Assembly (NCBI RefSeq): GCF_023217965.1
Contig: NZ_JALPSC010000001.1
Span: 310,001 to 374,000, forward strand
Direction of reading: 5' to 3'
Length of the DNA stretch: 64,000 bases
From: Prevotella sp. E13-27
Lineage (GTDB): Bacteria > Bacteroidota > Bacteroidia > Bacteroidales > Bacteroidaceae
A program made the translations under genes and the position numbers. Shown piece after piece: positions 1 to 9,517 of the stretch. The notes below the pieces were generated by a model. It was not told the origin of the DNA. It saw nothing but the letters and a program-made list of their open reading frames with translations, and did no database searches. Within the stretch, counting starts at the first letter, position 1. Every line of letters begins with the position of its first letter.

Positions 1-69
1 AGACATGAAAAATGCCTCGATAAACAGCAACGAGCCAATAATCTTTGATATGATCTTCCAGTTAATCAT
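1..69 (-). CDS. trkH: TrkH potassium uptake protein, N-terminal fragment
   Basis: The first 23 codons of a gene that runs off the left edge on the minus strand. The ATG is at 69, only 11 bases after the trkA stop, and the reading begins MINWKIISKIIGSLLFIEAF, a hydrophobic start as expected of the potassium-translocating subunit of the Trk system. TrkH is the usual downstream partner of TrkA in Bacteroidales, so context and N-terminus agree. Only the first part of one membrane segment is visible, so the assignment rests mostly on position. Confidence 0.75.
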   Translation of the reverse strand, partial: MINWKIISKIIGSLLFIEAFFMS

Positions 70-80
70 CAATCCACAAT

Positions 81-1439
81 TCAGAAGAGTCCTTGCTTCT
101 TGAAGAATTTCTCCACCTTGCTCAACTGGTTCTTGTGACAGAACACCATCACCGAATCGCCAGCCACAATCTGAGTATTACCATTAACGAGAATGCCTTC
201 GCCGTTTCTCACCAAGCCGCCGATGGCGACACCAAACGGTAGTCCGAGTTCCTTCACAGGGCGCTTCGTAACCTTTGAATCTTCTGAGGCAACAAGCTCC
301 ACCACGTCACTGTCAACCATCATCAGTGTTCTCATGCTGCGCACATCAGCACGCATCATCATCTGGAATATATGGCTGGCAGCAATAGTCTTCTTGTTGA
401 TAATCGTTCCTATGTCAAGGCTCTCAGCCATTGACACATAGTCAAGGTTCTCAACCATAGCCACCGTCTTGCGCACGCCAAGTTTCTTTGCCGTAAGACA
501 GGCCAGGATATTCGTCTCGGAATTGCCGGTAAGGGCAACGAAAGCCTGAGTATGCTTGATGCCTTCCTCCTGCAGCAGCGACAAATCGCGACCATCGCCG
601 TGAATAACCATCGTGTCGGTGTTGGCAAGCAATTGGTTAAGACGTTCGCAACGGTCAACATCGCTCTCAATAATCTTCAGGTTCATATAGTCGGGCATTG
701 ACAGAGCAGCCCTCACAGCCGTCTTGCCGCCACCCATCATAATCACGTTCTGAACGTCAGCGTAGTGCTCCTTGCCCACTATTTTCCTTATGTAGGGGAT
801 ATAGTCAGCAGTAGTCATGAAATAAGCAAGATCATGTACATGAAGCTCATCCATACCACCAGGAATGATGGTATCATCGCCACGCTTGATGGCAACAACA
901 TGGTAAGGGTCGTCAGGTCCACAGAGGTCCTTCAATGGCTGGTTCAGAATTTCTGCTGTCTCACGGAGCTTGATGCCAAGCAGCACCAGAGCGCCGTCGT
1001 GAACATCCCAACGCTGTCTTACCCACGACAGCTTCAGGCCGCTGATAATATCAGCAGCAGCGAGAACCTCAGGATAAATCAGTGAGTCAATACCAAGATT
1101 CTGGAAAATAGCCTTGTTGGCTGCCGATAGATACTCGTAGTTGTCTATACGAGCCACCGTCTGCTTGGCGCCCAACGCATGAGCCAATATACAGGCGTTT
1201 ATGTTTGTGCTCTCCTCAGGAGTGACACCCACAAAAAGGTCTGCTTTGTCCACGCCAGCATCCTTCAGGGTTTTAATGCTCATCGGCGAACCGTTCAGAG
1301 CCAGAATGTCATAGTTTGAATCAATGCCCGCCAAGCGTTCCTCGTCAGCATCGATGAGCACGCAGTCATGCTTCTCAGTAGAGAGAAGTCTTGACAAGTG
1401 GGTTCCTACGGCTCCAGCACCGCCTATTACAATCTTCAT
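81..1439 (-). CDS. trkA: Trk potassium transport regulator TrkA
   Basis: Cytoplasmic NAD(H)-binding regulatory subunit of the Trk K+ uptake system. It is 452 residues, the usual length for a TrkA with two RCK modules. The first RCK-N begins at residue 1 with a Rossmann glycine pattern (GGAGAVGTHLSRLL) followed by a nucleotide-binding acidic residue (LIDADEERL). A second Rossmann half starts near residue 235 (MMGGGKTAVRAAL), and each is followed by an RCK-C region. It lies 23 bases after dxs and 11 before trkH, so the three are probably cotranscribed. No damage is visible. The family call is secure; direct assignment of ion specificity is by homology. Confidence 0.95.
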   Translation of the reverse strand: MKIVIGGAGAVGTHLSRLLSTEKHDCVLIDADEERLAGIDSNYDILALNGSPMSIKTLKDAGVDKADLFVGVTPEESTNINACILAHALGAKQTVARIDNYEYLSAANKAIFQNLGIDSLIYPEVLAAADIISGLKLSWVRQRWDVHDGALVLLGIKLRETAEILNQPLKDLCGPDDPYHVVAIKRGDDTIIPGGMDELHVHDLAYFMTTADYIPYIRKIVGKEHYADVQNVIMMGGGKTAVRAALSMPDYMNLKIIESDVDRCERLNQLLANTDTMVIHGDGRDLSLLQEEGIKHTQAFVALTGNSETNILACLTAKKLGVRKTVAMVENLDYVSMAESLDIGTIINKKTIAASHIFQMMMRADVRSMRTLMMVDSDVVELVASEDSKVTKRPVKELGLPFGVAIGGLVRNGEGILVNGNTQIVAGDSVMVFCHKNQLSKVEKFFKKQGLF

Positions 1440-1462
1440 ACAAAGAGCGTTTTAATGTCAAC

Positions 1463-3307
1463 CTATGAAAGTTCTTTCTTGATAGAGGCCACATCAAGGC
1501 CAACGATTTCCAAGAGTTCCTTCACCGTTCCGTGTTCCACGAACTCATCGGGCAGACCGAGACGCACCACCTGTGGCTGATAGCCGTGGTCGCTCATCCA
1601 CTCCAGCACCGCTGAGCCAAGTCCACCGTTGCGAACGCCGTTCTCCACAGTCACTATCTTGCGGAACTTACGTCCCACCTCGTGGAGTATATTCTCGTCA
1701 AGAGGCTTCAGGAAACGCATATCATAATGGGCTGCATTCGTATTCTCTACAGCCATTGCAGCATTGTTGCCCACAGGTCCTATAGAGAGGACAGCCACGT
1801 CTTCGCCATCTTTCAGCTTACGTCCAGTGCCCACCTCAATGGGTTCCAGCGGACAGCGCCAGTCAACCAGTACGCCACGTCCTCGTGGATAACGTATCAC
1901 GAATGGTCCCATGCCTGGCAGCTGTGCAGTGTACATCATGCGGCGCAGGTCGTGCTCGTCTATCGGTGAGCATATTGTCAGATTAGGTATCGGACGCAGA
2001 TAGGCAAGGTCGAAAGCGCCGTGGTGCGTAGGTCCGTCCTCGCCCACCAGTCCTGCGCGGTCCAGACACAGCACTACAGGCAGCTTCAATATCGCCACGT
2101 CATGAATAATATTATCGTACGCGCGCTGTGCGAAGGCACTGTATATGTTACAGAATGGCTGCAGCCCGTCCTTCGCCATTCCTGCCGAGAATGTCACAGC
2201 ATGTCCTTCGGCTATTCCCACGTCAAACGTGCGATCGGGCATTTCCTGCATCATTATATTCATAGAGCAGCCCGTAGGCATGGCTGGCGTAACACCCACT
2301 ATACGCGGATTCTGCCGTGCCAGTTCGAGTAGTGTCTCTCCAAAGACATCCTGGAACTTAGGTGGCAGGTTCTTTGTGTCGCCCTCCAGAATCTGGCCTG
2401 TCTCTGGGTTAAACTTTCCAGGGGCATGCCATATTGGGGTATAGTCTTCGGCTGGCGCATAGCCGTGACCTTTCTTCGTGTGCAGATGAAGCAGCTTTGG
2501 TCCTTTCATGTCTTTCAGCTGGCGCAATATGCGCACGAGCTCCTTCACGTCATGGCCATTGAACGGACCAAAGTAGCGAATATTCATTCCCTCAAAGATG
2601 TTCTGCTGATGCGAGATGGCACTCTTTATAGCGTTTGTCAGTCTGATGAGTCCCTTACGGCGGTCCTCCTTTAAAAGTCCCTTCGCCCTCATCCACTGCG
2701 ACACCTTGAAGCGCACGGAGTTATAGGTCTCGTTGGTGTTCAAGCCAAGCAGATACTCTTTCATGCCGCCCACTGACAGGTCTATCGACATGTTGTTGTC
2801 ATTGAGTATGATGAGCATGTCGTTAGGCGACGACGACACGTTGTTCAAGCCTTCAAAGGCCAATCCGCCACTCATGGCACCGTCGCCGATGACTGCAACT
2901 ACCTTTCTGTCCTTATTAGCGACAGCCATGCCAAGAGCAGCCGAGATGCTGTTCGAGGCATGTCCGCAGATAAATGCATCGTAAGGGCTCTCGTCGGGCG
3001 ACGGGAAAGGTTTTATTCCTTTCAGTTTGCGGTTTGTCGAGAAACGCTCGCGCCGGCCGGTAAGCATTTTATGGCCATACGCCTGATGTCCCACATCCCA
3101 TACGATGCGGTCTTCAGGCGTATTGAATACATAGTGTAAAGCTACCGTCAGCTCCACCACGCCAAGACTCGAAGCCAAGTGACCGGGGTTTACAGACAGC
3201 TCTTTCACGATCTGTTGCCTCAGTTCTTCACACAACTGCGGCAACTGATTAACCTCGAGCATTCTCAGGTCATCGGGAAAGATTATTTTGCTCAGTAATT
3301 CTTCCAT
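1463..3307 (-). CDS. dxs: 1-deoxy-D-xylulose-5-phosphate synthase
   Basis: Catalyses thiamine-diphosphate-dependent condensation of pyruvate and glyceraldehyde 3-phosphate, the first step of the MEP isoprenoid pathway, in the cytoplasm. At 614 residues it is close to family length. Visible hallmarks are the ThDP/Mg2+ motif GDGAMSGG at 141-148 with the following NN pair, the [10 protein letters not shown] stretch near 71-80, the GIAEGHAV segment with the catalytic Glu of the transketolase pyrimidine domain, and [15 protein letters not shown] further on. The start gives an MEELLSKI N-terminus that fits homologues. It is the gene upstream of trkA in a run that also contains FKBP and glyS. Confidence 0.97.
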   Translation of the reverse strand: MEELLSKIIFPDDLRMLEVNQLPQLCEELRQQIVKELSVNPGHLASSLGVVELTVALHYVFNTPEDRIVWDVGHQAYGHKMLTGRRERFSTNRKLKGIKPFPSPDESPYDAFICGHASNSISAALGMAVANKDRKVVAVIGDGAMSGGLAFEGLNNVSSSPNDMLIILNDNNMSIDLSVGGMKEYLLGLNTNETYNSVRFKVSQWMRAKGLLKEDRRKGLIRLTNAIKSAISHQQNIFEGMNIRYFGPFNGHDVKELVRILRQLKDMKGPKLLHLHTKKGHGYAPAEDYTPIWHAPGKFNPETGQILEGDTKNLPPKFQDVFGETLLELARQNPRIVGVTPAMPTGCSMNIMMQEMPDRTFDVGIAEGHAVTFSAGMAKDGLQPFCNIYSAFAQRAYDNIIHDVAILKLPVVLCLDRAGLVGEDGPTHHGAFDLAYLRPIPNLTICSPIDEHDLRRMMYTAQLPGMGPFVIRYPRGRGVLVDWRCPLEPIEVGTGRKLKDGEDVAVLSIGPVGNNAAMAVENTNAAHYDMRFLKPLDENILHEVGRKFRKIVTVENGVRNGGLGSAVLEWMSDHGYQPQVVRLGLPDEFVEHGTVKELLEIVGLDVASIKKELS

Positions 3308-3367
3308 GTGTGCATTTCTTCATATTAGAGGAATCTCCAATGCTGGCACCACACGACACTGCCAAGG

Positions 3368-4015
3368 TCACATGTCGGCAAGAGCCTTACCCTCAGCAGC
3401 AAAGTCGTAGAGTGTCATCTTGAAAATCAGGGTGCTATAGGCAGGGATATTGCTGCCCGAAGCCGAAGAGCCATATGCAAGGTCATATGGGATATAGACG
3501 AGCCACGTGTCTCCTCTGCGCATGTTAAGCAGAGCAGTAATGAAGCCAGAAACCAAACTCGACCCCTTAAAGCGAGTGGTGGCATTGGTCTTCACATTGT
3601 ATTTGCCATAGACAGTGCTGTCAAAGACTTTCCCGTCCTCGAAGCCAGTACCGTTAAGAGGCTGCTTCGTAGGCATAAGTCGTCCCTGATAGCTCACTCT
3701 CACGGAGTCATTATACAAAGGGCTCTCTGTCTCAGTAGCTTTGTGGTCTTCGAGCTTCTTGACATAGATATACTCAGTATTCTTGCCTCCTTCTGGGGTC
3801 TTTGAGTAGCTCTTAATCTTCACCCAAGTACCGCTACCGTTAGTCAACGAGTCCTCGAGCGATGCGAAGAAGGCATCATTGCGCTGTTGCCAGTTCTCAT
3901 ACTCGTTGACCTCGTTGTTCTCCTCGCTACAGGAGACTCCGACCCAGCCTCCCCCTATAAGGGGCAGGAGTATATAGACTATTGTTTTCAGTTGAGTTAT
4001 AATCTTCTGTTTCAT
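3368..4015 (-). CDS. FKBP-type peptidyl-prolyl cis-trans isomerase, exported
   Basis: A 215-residue exported protein. The N-terminus is hydrophobic and reaches a cysteine in VGVSCSEEN, a weak lipobox, so it may be a lipoprotein. The C-terminal half is an FKBP domain: VRVSYQGRL, GFEDGKVFDST, and the terminal IPYDLAYGSSASGSNIPAYS followed by TLIFKMTLYDF. It would speed prolyl isomerisation of envelope proteins. It sits 55 bases after glyS and 60 before dxs, a common Bacteroidales arrangement. The FKBP core differs from the classic IPPxLAYG by a Tyr in place of a Pro, as in other members from this phylum. Confidence 0.88.
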   Translation of the reverse strand: MKQKIITQLKTIVYILLPLIGGGWVGVSCSEENNEVNEYENWQQRNDAFFASLEDSLTNGSGTWVKIKSYSKTPEGGKNTEYIYVKKLEDHKATETESPLYNDSVRVSYQGRLMPTKQPLNGTGFEDGKVFDSTVYGKYNVKTNATTRFKGSSLVSGFITALLNMRRGDTWLVYIPYDLAYGSSASGSNIPAYSTLIFKMTLYDFAAEGKALADM

Positions 4016-4070
4016 AATTCAAATAAATTCCACCATCCATTACAGGGAGGGGCTGGATGCGAGTTTTTTC

Positions 4071-5612
4071 TTATTGAAGTTTCTTCAGCAGTGAAACGAT
4101 GCTCACCTTGTCTTCAATGATTGAAGCCAGGTCACTGATCTTCACACGCTCCTGTTCCATGGTGTCACGGAAACGCAGTGTAACACAACCGTCGTTCAGT
4201 GTGTCGTGGTCCACTGTTACGCAGTAAGGAGTACCGATGGCATCCTGACGACGATAGCGCTTACCTATAGAATCCTTCTCGTCGTACTGGCAGTTGAAGT
4301 GGAACTTCAGGTTGTCAATAATCTCACGGGCCTTCTCGGGCAGTCCGTCTTTCTTCACCAGAGGCATGACAGCCAGTTTCACTGGAGCCAGTGCAGCAGG
4401 CAGTCTCAGCACAACACGTGTCTCGCCATTCTCGAGCTTCTCCTCGCAGTAAGCATGACACATGACAGAGAGGAACATACGGTCCACACCGATAGATGTC
4501 TCAATGACATACGGAGTATAGCTCTCGTTAGTCTGTGGATCGAAGTATTTGATTGACTTGCCACTGTACTTCTCATGCTGTGAGAGGTCAAAGTTTGTAC
4601 GAGAGTGGATACCCTCCACCTCCTTGAATCCAAACGGCATCTTGAACTCAATGTCAGTAGCAGCGTTAGCATAGTGAGCCAGCTTGTCGTGGTCGTGGAA
4701 ACGATAGTTCTCTGCTCCGAAGCCCAGTGCCTGATGCCACTTCATACGTGTCTCCTTCCACTTCGGGAACCACTCCAGCTCAGTGCCTGGAGCTACGAAG
4801 AACTGCATCTCCATCTGCTCAAACTCACGCATACGGAAGATGAACTGGCGTGCAACAATCTCATTACGGAAAGCCTTACCAATCTGTGCGATACCGAAAG
4901 GAATCTTCATGCGACCGGTCTTCTGTACGTTCAGATAGTTCACGAAGATACCCTGAGCGGTCTCAGGACGCAGATATACCTTCATTGAGCCATCGGCAGA
5001 AGCGCCCATCTCTGTAGAGAACATCAGATTGAACTGACGCACGTCGGTCCAGTTCTTTGTGCCGCTGATAGGACAAACAATCCCCTCGTCCAATATGATC
5101 TGCTTCAGCTCTTCAAGGTCTGGTCCCTGCATGGCAGCAGCATAGCGTGCATGCAGTGCGTCACGCTTCGCCTTTGTCTCCTTCACGCGCTCACTTGTCT
5201 CGAGATATTTTGCCTCGTCGAAAGAGTCACCGAAGCGCTTACGAGCCTTCTCCACCTCTTTCTGGATCTTATCGTCATACTTTGCTATCTGATCCTCAAT
5301 GAGAACGTCGGCGCGATAGCGCTTCTTTGAGTCACGGTTGTCAATGAGGGGATCATTGAAAGCATCCACGTGTCCGCTCGCCTTCCATATTGTGGGGTGC
5401 ATGAAGATGGCAGAGTCTATACCCACGATGTTCTCGTGAAGCATCGTCATAGCTTTCCACCAATACTGCTTAATGTTATTTTTCAGTTCAACACCGTTCT
5501 GTCCGTAGTCATAAACTGCGCCCAGTCCATCATAGATATCGCTTGAAGGAAATACGAATCCATACTCCTTGCAATGCGACACAATTTTCTTAAAAACGTC
5601 TTCTTGTGCCAT
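4071..5612 (-). CDS. glyS: Glycyl-tRNA synthetase, single-chain class II type
   Basis: Charges tRNA-Gly with glycine; cytoplasmic. It is 513 residues, matching the alpha2 single-chain enzyme rather than the split alpha/beta form. Seen in order are the N-terminal GLGAVYDYGQNG segment near residue 30, class II motif 2 (GKAFRNEIVARQFIFRMREF) near 245, motif 3 (ETSIGVDRMFLSVM) near 405, and a C-terminal anticodon-binding domain. It has its own promoter (-7 element at 5647-5654) and heads the run glyS > FKBP > dxs > trkA > trkH. Confidence 0.97.
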   Translation of the reverse strand: MAQEDVFKKIVSHCKEYGFVFPSSDIYDGLGAVYDYGQNGVELKNNIKQYWWKAMTMLHENIVGIDSAIFMHPTIWKASGHVDAFNDPLIDNRDSKKRYRADVLIEDQIAKYDDKIQKEVEKARKRFGDSFDEAKYLETSERVKETKAKRDALHARYAAAMQGPDLEELKQIILDEGIVCPISGTKNWTDVRQFNLMFSTEMGASADGSMKVYLRPETAQGIFVNYLNVQKTGRMKIPFGIAQIGKAFRNEIVARQFIFRMREFEQMEMQFFVAPGTELEWFPKWKETRMKWHQALGFGAENYRFHDHDKLAHYANAATDIEFKMPFGFKEVEGIHSRTNFDLSQHEKYSGKSIKYFDPQTNESYTPYVIETSIGVDRMFLSVMCHAYCEEKLENGETRVVLRLPAALAPVKLAVMPLVKKDGLPEKAREIIDNLKFHFNCQYDEKDSIGKRYRRQDAIGTPYCVTVDHDTLNDGCVTLRFRDTMEQERVKISDLASIIEDKVSIVSLLKKLQ

Positions 5613-5646
5613 AATAAAAAATATGTATTATTCGAATAATTGGGTG

Positions 5647-5677
5647 CAAAGGTACGAATAAACGAGTGAAATGCAAA
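5647..5677 (-). promoter_or_regulatory. Bacteroidetes sigma-ABfr promoter of glyS
   Basis: Read on the minus strand, a TTTG (-33 element, 5674-5677) is followed after 19 bases by TACCTTTG (-7 element, 5647-5654), which fits the Bacteroidetes consensus TAnnTTTG. The glyS ATG lies 34 bases further on. Confidence 0.85.
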
Positions 5678-5805
5678 AGAAAAGCTTGTTTTTCTTTTCA
5701 TTCATGCGCACCTGCCCCACCCTTCCGAGCCGAAGGATGGGGCAGGAAATATCAGAGCGGGCTAATCAATCATTTTGTCTAACGCAACAAAAGACCCTGC
5801 ATATA

Positions 5806-6909
5806 TTACTCAAAAGGAGTGTATGGAAGCCCGAACACATCGGCTACGGCCTTGTAAACAACGTGTCCTTCCACAATGTTCAGTCCCTTTGCCAAGGCAC
5901 TATCTTCCTTGCATGCCTTTTGCCACCCCTTGTCTGCCAGTGCTATGGCATAGCGAAGCGTTGCATTTGTAAGTGCCAGCGTTGAGGTATTAGGAACAGC
6001 CCCAGGAATATTTGCCACGCAATAGTGCACGATGCCCTGTTCTGTATAAACAGGATCGCTATGTGTCGTTGGATGCGACGTCTCGAAACATCCTCCCTGG
6101 TCGATAGCCACATCTACCAGCACCGTTCCCGGCTCCATCAGCGACAGCATATCCCTTGTAATAAGGTGTGGCGTCTTGTCGCCAGGCACCAACACACTGC
6201 CAACGACAATATCTACCGTTGGCAACATCTGGCGTATATTATGCTCAGACGAGTAGAGAGTATGCACGTTAGCAGGTGTCTCAATATCAAGCTGACGCAG
6301 ACGAGGCAGAGAAATGTCCGTTATCGTGACGTCAGCACCAAGACCTGCAGCCATGCGTGCGGCAGCCTCACCAACAACGCCTCCACCCAGCACCAATACC
6401 TTAGCTGGACTAACTCCAGGCACTCCACTTATGAGCTTGCCCTTGCCACCTTTCGTCTTCTGCAGATAGTAGGCACCATTCAGCGTGGCCATGCGTCCTG
6501 CCACCTCACTCATGGGCTGCAGCAATGGCAGTGAACCATTAGGCAGCTGTACCGTTTCATATGCCAGACACACCGCTCCACTCTTCAACATGGCATCAGT
6601 CAGCTCTTTCTCACATGCGAAATGGAAATAAGTAAAGAGCAGCTGTCCCTTGCGCACCAGCTCATACTCCGGTTCTATGGGCTCCTTCACCTTTACAATC
6701 ATGTCGCACTCGCGATACACCGCCTCTATTGTTGGCAGTATGCGGGCACCCGCCTTCACATAGTCATCATCAGAGAACCCGCTACCCTCTCCTGCCGTGT
6801 GCTGCACGCTCACTTCATGTCCGTGACGAACCAGTTCTGCCACTCCCGCAGGTGTCATGCCCACGCGGTTCTCATTGTTCTTAATCTCTTTTGGAATTCC
6901 TACTTTCAT
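5806..6909 (-). CDS. ald: Alanine dehydrogenase
   Basis: NAD-dependent interconversion of L-alanine and pyruvate plus ammonia, in the cytoplasm. The protein has 367 residues, normal for the family. Arg15, Lys75 and His96, the substrate and catalytic residues known in characterised alanine dehydrogenases, are all present at those positions. The NAD Rossmann motif [18 protein letters not shown] lies near 174-191. The first 32 codons and the upstream 21 bases are duplicated at 20392-20508 as a truncated copy. It has its own promoter and is divergent from the hydrolase at 7054. Confidence 0.95.
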   Translation of the reverse strand: MKVGIPKEIKNNENRVGMTPAGVAELVRHGHEVSVQHTAGEGSGFSDDDYVKAGARILPTIEAVYRECDMIVKVKEPIEPEYELVRKGQLLFTYFHFACEKELTDAMLKSGAVCLAYETVQLPNGSLPLLQPMSEVAGRMATLNGAYYLQKTKGGKGKLISGVPGVSPAKVLVLGGGVVGEAAARMAAGLGADVTITDISLPRLRQLDIETPANVHTLYSSEHNIRQMLPTVDIVVGSVLVPGDKTPHLITRDMLSLMEPGTVLVDVAIDQGGCFETSHPTTHSDPVYTEQGIVHYCVANIPGAVPNTSTLALTNATLRYAIALADKGWQKACKEDSALAKGLNIVEGHVVYKAVADVFGLPYTPFE

Positions 6910-6954
6910 AATCTTAGCTTTTAGTTAAACAATAGTTATTTGCTATTTATGCCG

Positions 6955-6985
6955 CAAATTTACGAAAAGTCTATTTAAGAACAAA
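6955..6985 (-). promoter_or_regulatory. Promoter of ald
   Basis: On the minus strand TTTG (6982-6985) and TAAATTTG (6955-6962) are separated by 19 bases, an exact fit to the Bacteroidetes housekeeping promoter. The ald start is 45 bases downstream. Confidence 0.8.
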
Positions 6986-7022
6986 ACAAATACGTATGTT
7001 TTTTCATTCGAAAAATAATTAC

Positions 7023-7030
7023 TATTTTTG
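7023..7030 (+). promoter_or_regulatory. Probable -7 element for the first hydrolase copy
   Basis: TATTTTTG matches TAnnTTTG, 23 bases before the ATG at 7054. No exact TTTG is found at the expected -33 position; only a T-run (7000-7004) is there, so this is a weaker promoter call. Confidence 0.5.
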
Positions 7031-7045
7031 CAGCATAATTAAAAA

Positions 7046-8019
7046 GAATAACGATGAAGAAAATCTTGTGGATATTATGTGCGGTGGTCACGCTAATCAT
7101 TGTGACGGTGATTGGCGACAGCTTCTATATGCTCGACTACTCACTGGCACCCGACAGTAACAGAACGGACAGAGACTCTTGCTTCAGACAGCAGTTCAGA
7201 GAATATCCTGAGAGCAAAGAGTGGGTGGACAGCCTACAGACGAAGAATGCCCTGCGCGACACGTTTGTAGTGATGCCTTCAGGCGAGCGCCATCATGCGT
7301 TCTTTGTCAATAGGGGCAGCAAGCGTACGGCAATAGTTGTTCACGGCTGGCGCGACTGTGCCATCAAGTATTTCTGGCTGGCACGCATCTATGAGCACGA
7401 GCTTGGCTACAACGTTATTTTACCTGAGCTCCACGGATGTGGCGAGAGCGAGGGTGAGGCGATTCAGATGGGATGGAAAGACCGCCTGGACGTGAAACAC
7501 TGGATGGAGATTTTCAAGTCAGACACGATGGTAGTGCATGGCGTATCTATGGGCGCCGCCACCACAATGATGCTTTCAGGCGAAGAGATGCCCACAGACA
7601 TCAAGTCCCTTCGTTTCGTAGAGGACTGTGGCTACACCAGCGTTTGGGACGAGTTCTCAGGACAGCTGAAGGAACAGTTCGGACTGCCGGAGTTCCCTTT
7701 GATGTACACCACGAGCCTACTCTGCAAGCTACGCTACGGCTGGAGCTTTGAAGAGGCATCGGCACTGAAGCAGGTGAAGAAATGCCATTATCCCATGATG
7801 TTCATTCACGGCAATGCCGACACGTTCGTCCCCACATGGATGGTACATCCCCTCTATAAAGCGAAGAACGACAAAAAAGGCATCTGGGTTGTAGAAGGTG
7901 CCGGTCACGCCCAGTCTTATCGAGTCCACAAGAAGAGGTACATCGCAGCCCTCCGCCTATTCCACGAGTCACAATTTAACCAGCAAGACGATAGTACTGA
8001 ACATGATTGAACCGCACAT
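7046..8019 (+). repeat. 974-bp direct repeat, copy 1 (partner 21359-22332)
   Basis: This stretch and 21359-22332 are almost identical. They cover an 8-base leader, the whole hydrolase gene and 9 bases past its stop, with the same orientation and equal length. Differences cluster in the first 70 bases and at a few codons. The homology stops abruptly on both sides. The two copies flank about 13.3 kb of accessory DNA. Confidence 0.95.
7054..8010 (+). CDS. Alpha/beta hydrolase, membrane-anchored (copy 1)
   Basis: 318 residues with an N-terminal hydrophobic segment (3-25) that should act as a signal anchor, leaving the enzyme in the periplasm or on a membrane. The catalytic set of an alpha/beta hydrolase is visible: HGW oxyanion region near 100, nucleophile elbow GVSMG near 170, an Asp in NADTFVP and a His in GAGHAQS near the C-terminus. 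The natural substrate cannot be told; family members include serine peptidases and esterases. A near-identical second copy lies at 21367-22323, where it follows a metallo-beta-lactamase-fold gene that is missing here. Confidence 0.88.
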   Translation: MKKILWILCAVVTLIIVTVIGDSFYMLDYSLAPDSNRTDRDSCFRQQFREYPESKEWVDSLQTKNALRDTFVVMPSGERHHAFFVNRGSKRTAIVVHGWRDCAIKYFWLARIYEHELGYNVILPELHGCGESEGEAIQMGWKDRLDVKHWMEIFKSDTMVVHGVSMGAATTMMLSGEEMPTDIKSLRFVEDCGYTSVWDEFSGQLKEQFGLPEFPLMYTTSLLCKLRYGWSFEEASALKQVKKCHYPMMFIHGNADTFVPTWMVHPLYKAKNDKKGIWVVEGAGHAQSYRVHKKRYIAALRLFHESQFNQQDDSTEHD

Positions 8020-8168
8020 TTCCATGACACAAGAGGGTCGGTTCCGGTGTGCACTCTGCTCCCTGAGGCTCCGTTAGAGATGTCAGCGACCAGTCCCTCT
8101 GCCATTTGTCCCTGCTGTCTTCTGCTGTCTTTTTTGCTACAATTATACTTTCTCTATCTTTCGATTGA

Positions 8169-8195
8169 GGTGTCGATGTACCTGTCCCTGCGTCA
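8169..8195. repeat. Short dispersed repeat, copy 1 (partner 11703-11728)
   Basis: The 27 bases here recur at 11703-11728 with a single one-base deletion. Both copies are in non-coding DNA near the edges of the IS110 region. Nature unknown; it may be the edge of a larger decayed repeat. Confidence 0.6.
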
Positions 8196-8207
8196 TGAAT
8201 GAAGTAA

Positions 8208-8320
8208 TAGAAAAACTGAGGACATAACCTTGTGGGCTATGTCCTCATATGGGGGTCAGAAAGGTCCAGCTTGAATTATTGCTATGAAAACAAATTTTCG
8301 CGCCCTCTGACGACATCCTG
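8208..8320 (-). ncRNA. Candidate small RNA
   Basis: An orphan promoter (8327-8358) points left, and about 75-80 bases downstream a 9-bp perfect hairpin (8218-8246) is followed on the same strand by AGTTTTTCTATT. This promoter-plus-terminator pair would define a transcript of about 110 bases with no start codon leading to a sizeable ORF. No known RNA family was recognised. It could also be the leader of a gene that has been lost, since decayed remnants lie just downstream. Confidence 0.4.
8218..8246 (-). terminator. Hairpin terminator
   Basis: GAGGACATA (8218-8226) pairs perfectly with TATGTCCTC (8238-8246) across an 11-base loop. On the minus strand it is followed by a T-rich run (AGTTTTTCTATT), the form of a Rho-independent terminator. 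It would end a transcript from the promoter at 8327-8358. Confidence 0.6.
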
Positions 8321-8326
8321 ACGATG

Positions 8327-8358
8327 CAAAGGTAGGAAATGTTTCTGAAAGTTCCAAA
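8327..8358 (-). promoter_or_regulatory. Orphan promoter without a downstream gene
   Basis: On the minus strand TTTG (8355-8358), 20 bases, then TACCTTTG (8327-8334): an exact match to the consensus. There is no plausible coding gene within the next 300 bases on this strand. Confidence 0.7.
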
Positions 8359-8550
8359 TTTTCAAGAAACAATTTATCAATTATTGGCCAAAATATGTCA
8401 ATCGGCCACCTTTATAAATCAAATTTTTACATAAAAAGAATCCCCAATTTTTCAAGATTATCGACCGAATGGCGAAACAGGTAGTCCAGTAAAAAAGAAG
8501 CGAGTGACCATCAGCAAACAGGTGGCCAATCGTTTCTTTATGTGTCGATG

Positions 8551-9024
8551 CTATTCCGCATTCCTTCGCACAGGATTGGCGAACAATTCATCCAGCTCCT
8601 TTCTCTTGCTCTTGGTGAAGTCCGTTTCCTCACACTTTGATTCCACATACTCCATTCCCAGCATTTCGATATCGCCTGGTACCATGCCATAGGCACGCAT
8701 AAGCCTCCGGCTTTCTTCCGGAGTGAACTTCTGCACCTTCTTCAGCCAGTCTTTGTGAGGACTCTCTTCCGAGAAGCCGTAATGCTTGAAGGTGTAGCGC
8801 CCTTTCAGTTCCATCAGTTCGTCATACAATGACTTGCAGCGCATGAGCAGCAAGGAGTCGCCTTGTACGTCCACAACTTCCTGTACTTGCTCTTGAACTT
8901 GTTGAGGCTCAGCGACAGGTTCTTGCTGGGAGTCTGTTATCGCAGACACCACAGCAAAGACTAAAGATACTGCGAGCCAGATGCCGACAACCCAAAGGAT
9001 AATCCTTTTTGCTTTCATAATCAA
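8551..9024 (-). CDS. Membrane-anchored protein of unknown function
   Basis: 157 residues. One N-terminal transmembrane segment (about 8-29) is followed by a Gln/Glu/Val-rich linker (35-52) and a charged, mostly helical C-terminal domain with many Lys and Glu. No family was recognised. A TAnnTTTG element (TACCTTTG, 9053-9060) lies 29 bases upstream, with only a poor -33 box. The gene stands alone between the candidate small RNA and a long non-coding stretch, so context gives no clue. Confidence 0.65.
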   Translation of the reverse strand: MIMKAKRIILWVVGIWLAVSLVFAVVSAITDSQQEPVAEPQQVQEQVQEVVDVQGDSLLLMRCKSLYDELMELKGRYTFKHYGFSEESPHKDWLKKVQKFTPEESRRLMRAYGMVPGDIEMLGMEYVESKCEETDFTKSKRKELDELFANPVRRNAE

Positions 9025-9517
9025 AAAAAACGTATTAGTTGAAAATTTGCTGCAAAGGTACGAAAATAATCAATAAAGCCTCAACGATAGCGATAATTTC
9101 TTGTGTTTTACGGGAATAACACCCCGTATTTCACTTGTCTGCTGAACTCATGCGTTCACTTGTTTAATCAAACAAAAAAATCTTTGCGCCTTGTTTGTTC
9201 CGTAATTTTGCGGTGTAATCAAAAAAACCGCAATCACAAACAAGAATGGGATAAATCGGAACCGTCCCCATTTTGTGCCCATTTTGTGTTATTCGCTGTC
9301 GGTTCCCAAAAGGGGAACACTGAGCTCCCAGTAAGGGAATATTTTGAAAGTGACGTTTCCTGATTTTTGTTGACTATAAACGAAAAGTGCCCCATCCCTC
9401 CCGTCGGATGGTGCTGAGCCCTTTAAATAAAGGGATTCTTCGATTTTCATCTCTCCCTTCATCCCTCCCGTCATCTCCACCCCCATTCCTCCCAAAAGGA
9501 CAAAAACCTTAAATACC
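9025..9517. other. Non-coding stretch with possible promoter and C-rich low complexity
   Basis: No credible gene. On the plus strand TAATTTTG (9203-9210) matches a -7 element, with a TTTG 16 bases upstream (9183-9186), shorter than usual. From 9395 to 9500 the plus strand is rich in short CCTCCC and CATCCCTCCC runs, and the complementary runs recur at 9722-9795. Short ORFs here look spurious. Confidence 0.5.

Noticed and set aside
6025..6534. 169-codon plus-strand frame
   Set aside because: Antisense shadow of alanine dehydrogenase with no features of its own.
7917..8105. 62-codon minus-strand frame overlapping hydrolase copy 1
   Set aside because: Most of it is the antisense of the hydrolase 3' end; only the last few bases resemble the transpeptidase-like gene 3' end from the duplication.
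9103..9363. 86-codon plus-strand open frame in the non-coding stretch
   Set aside because: Composition is random-like with no domain or proper start context, and part of it covers low-complexity DNA.
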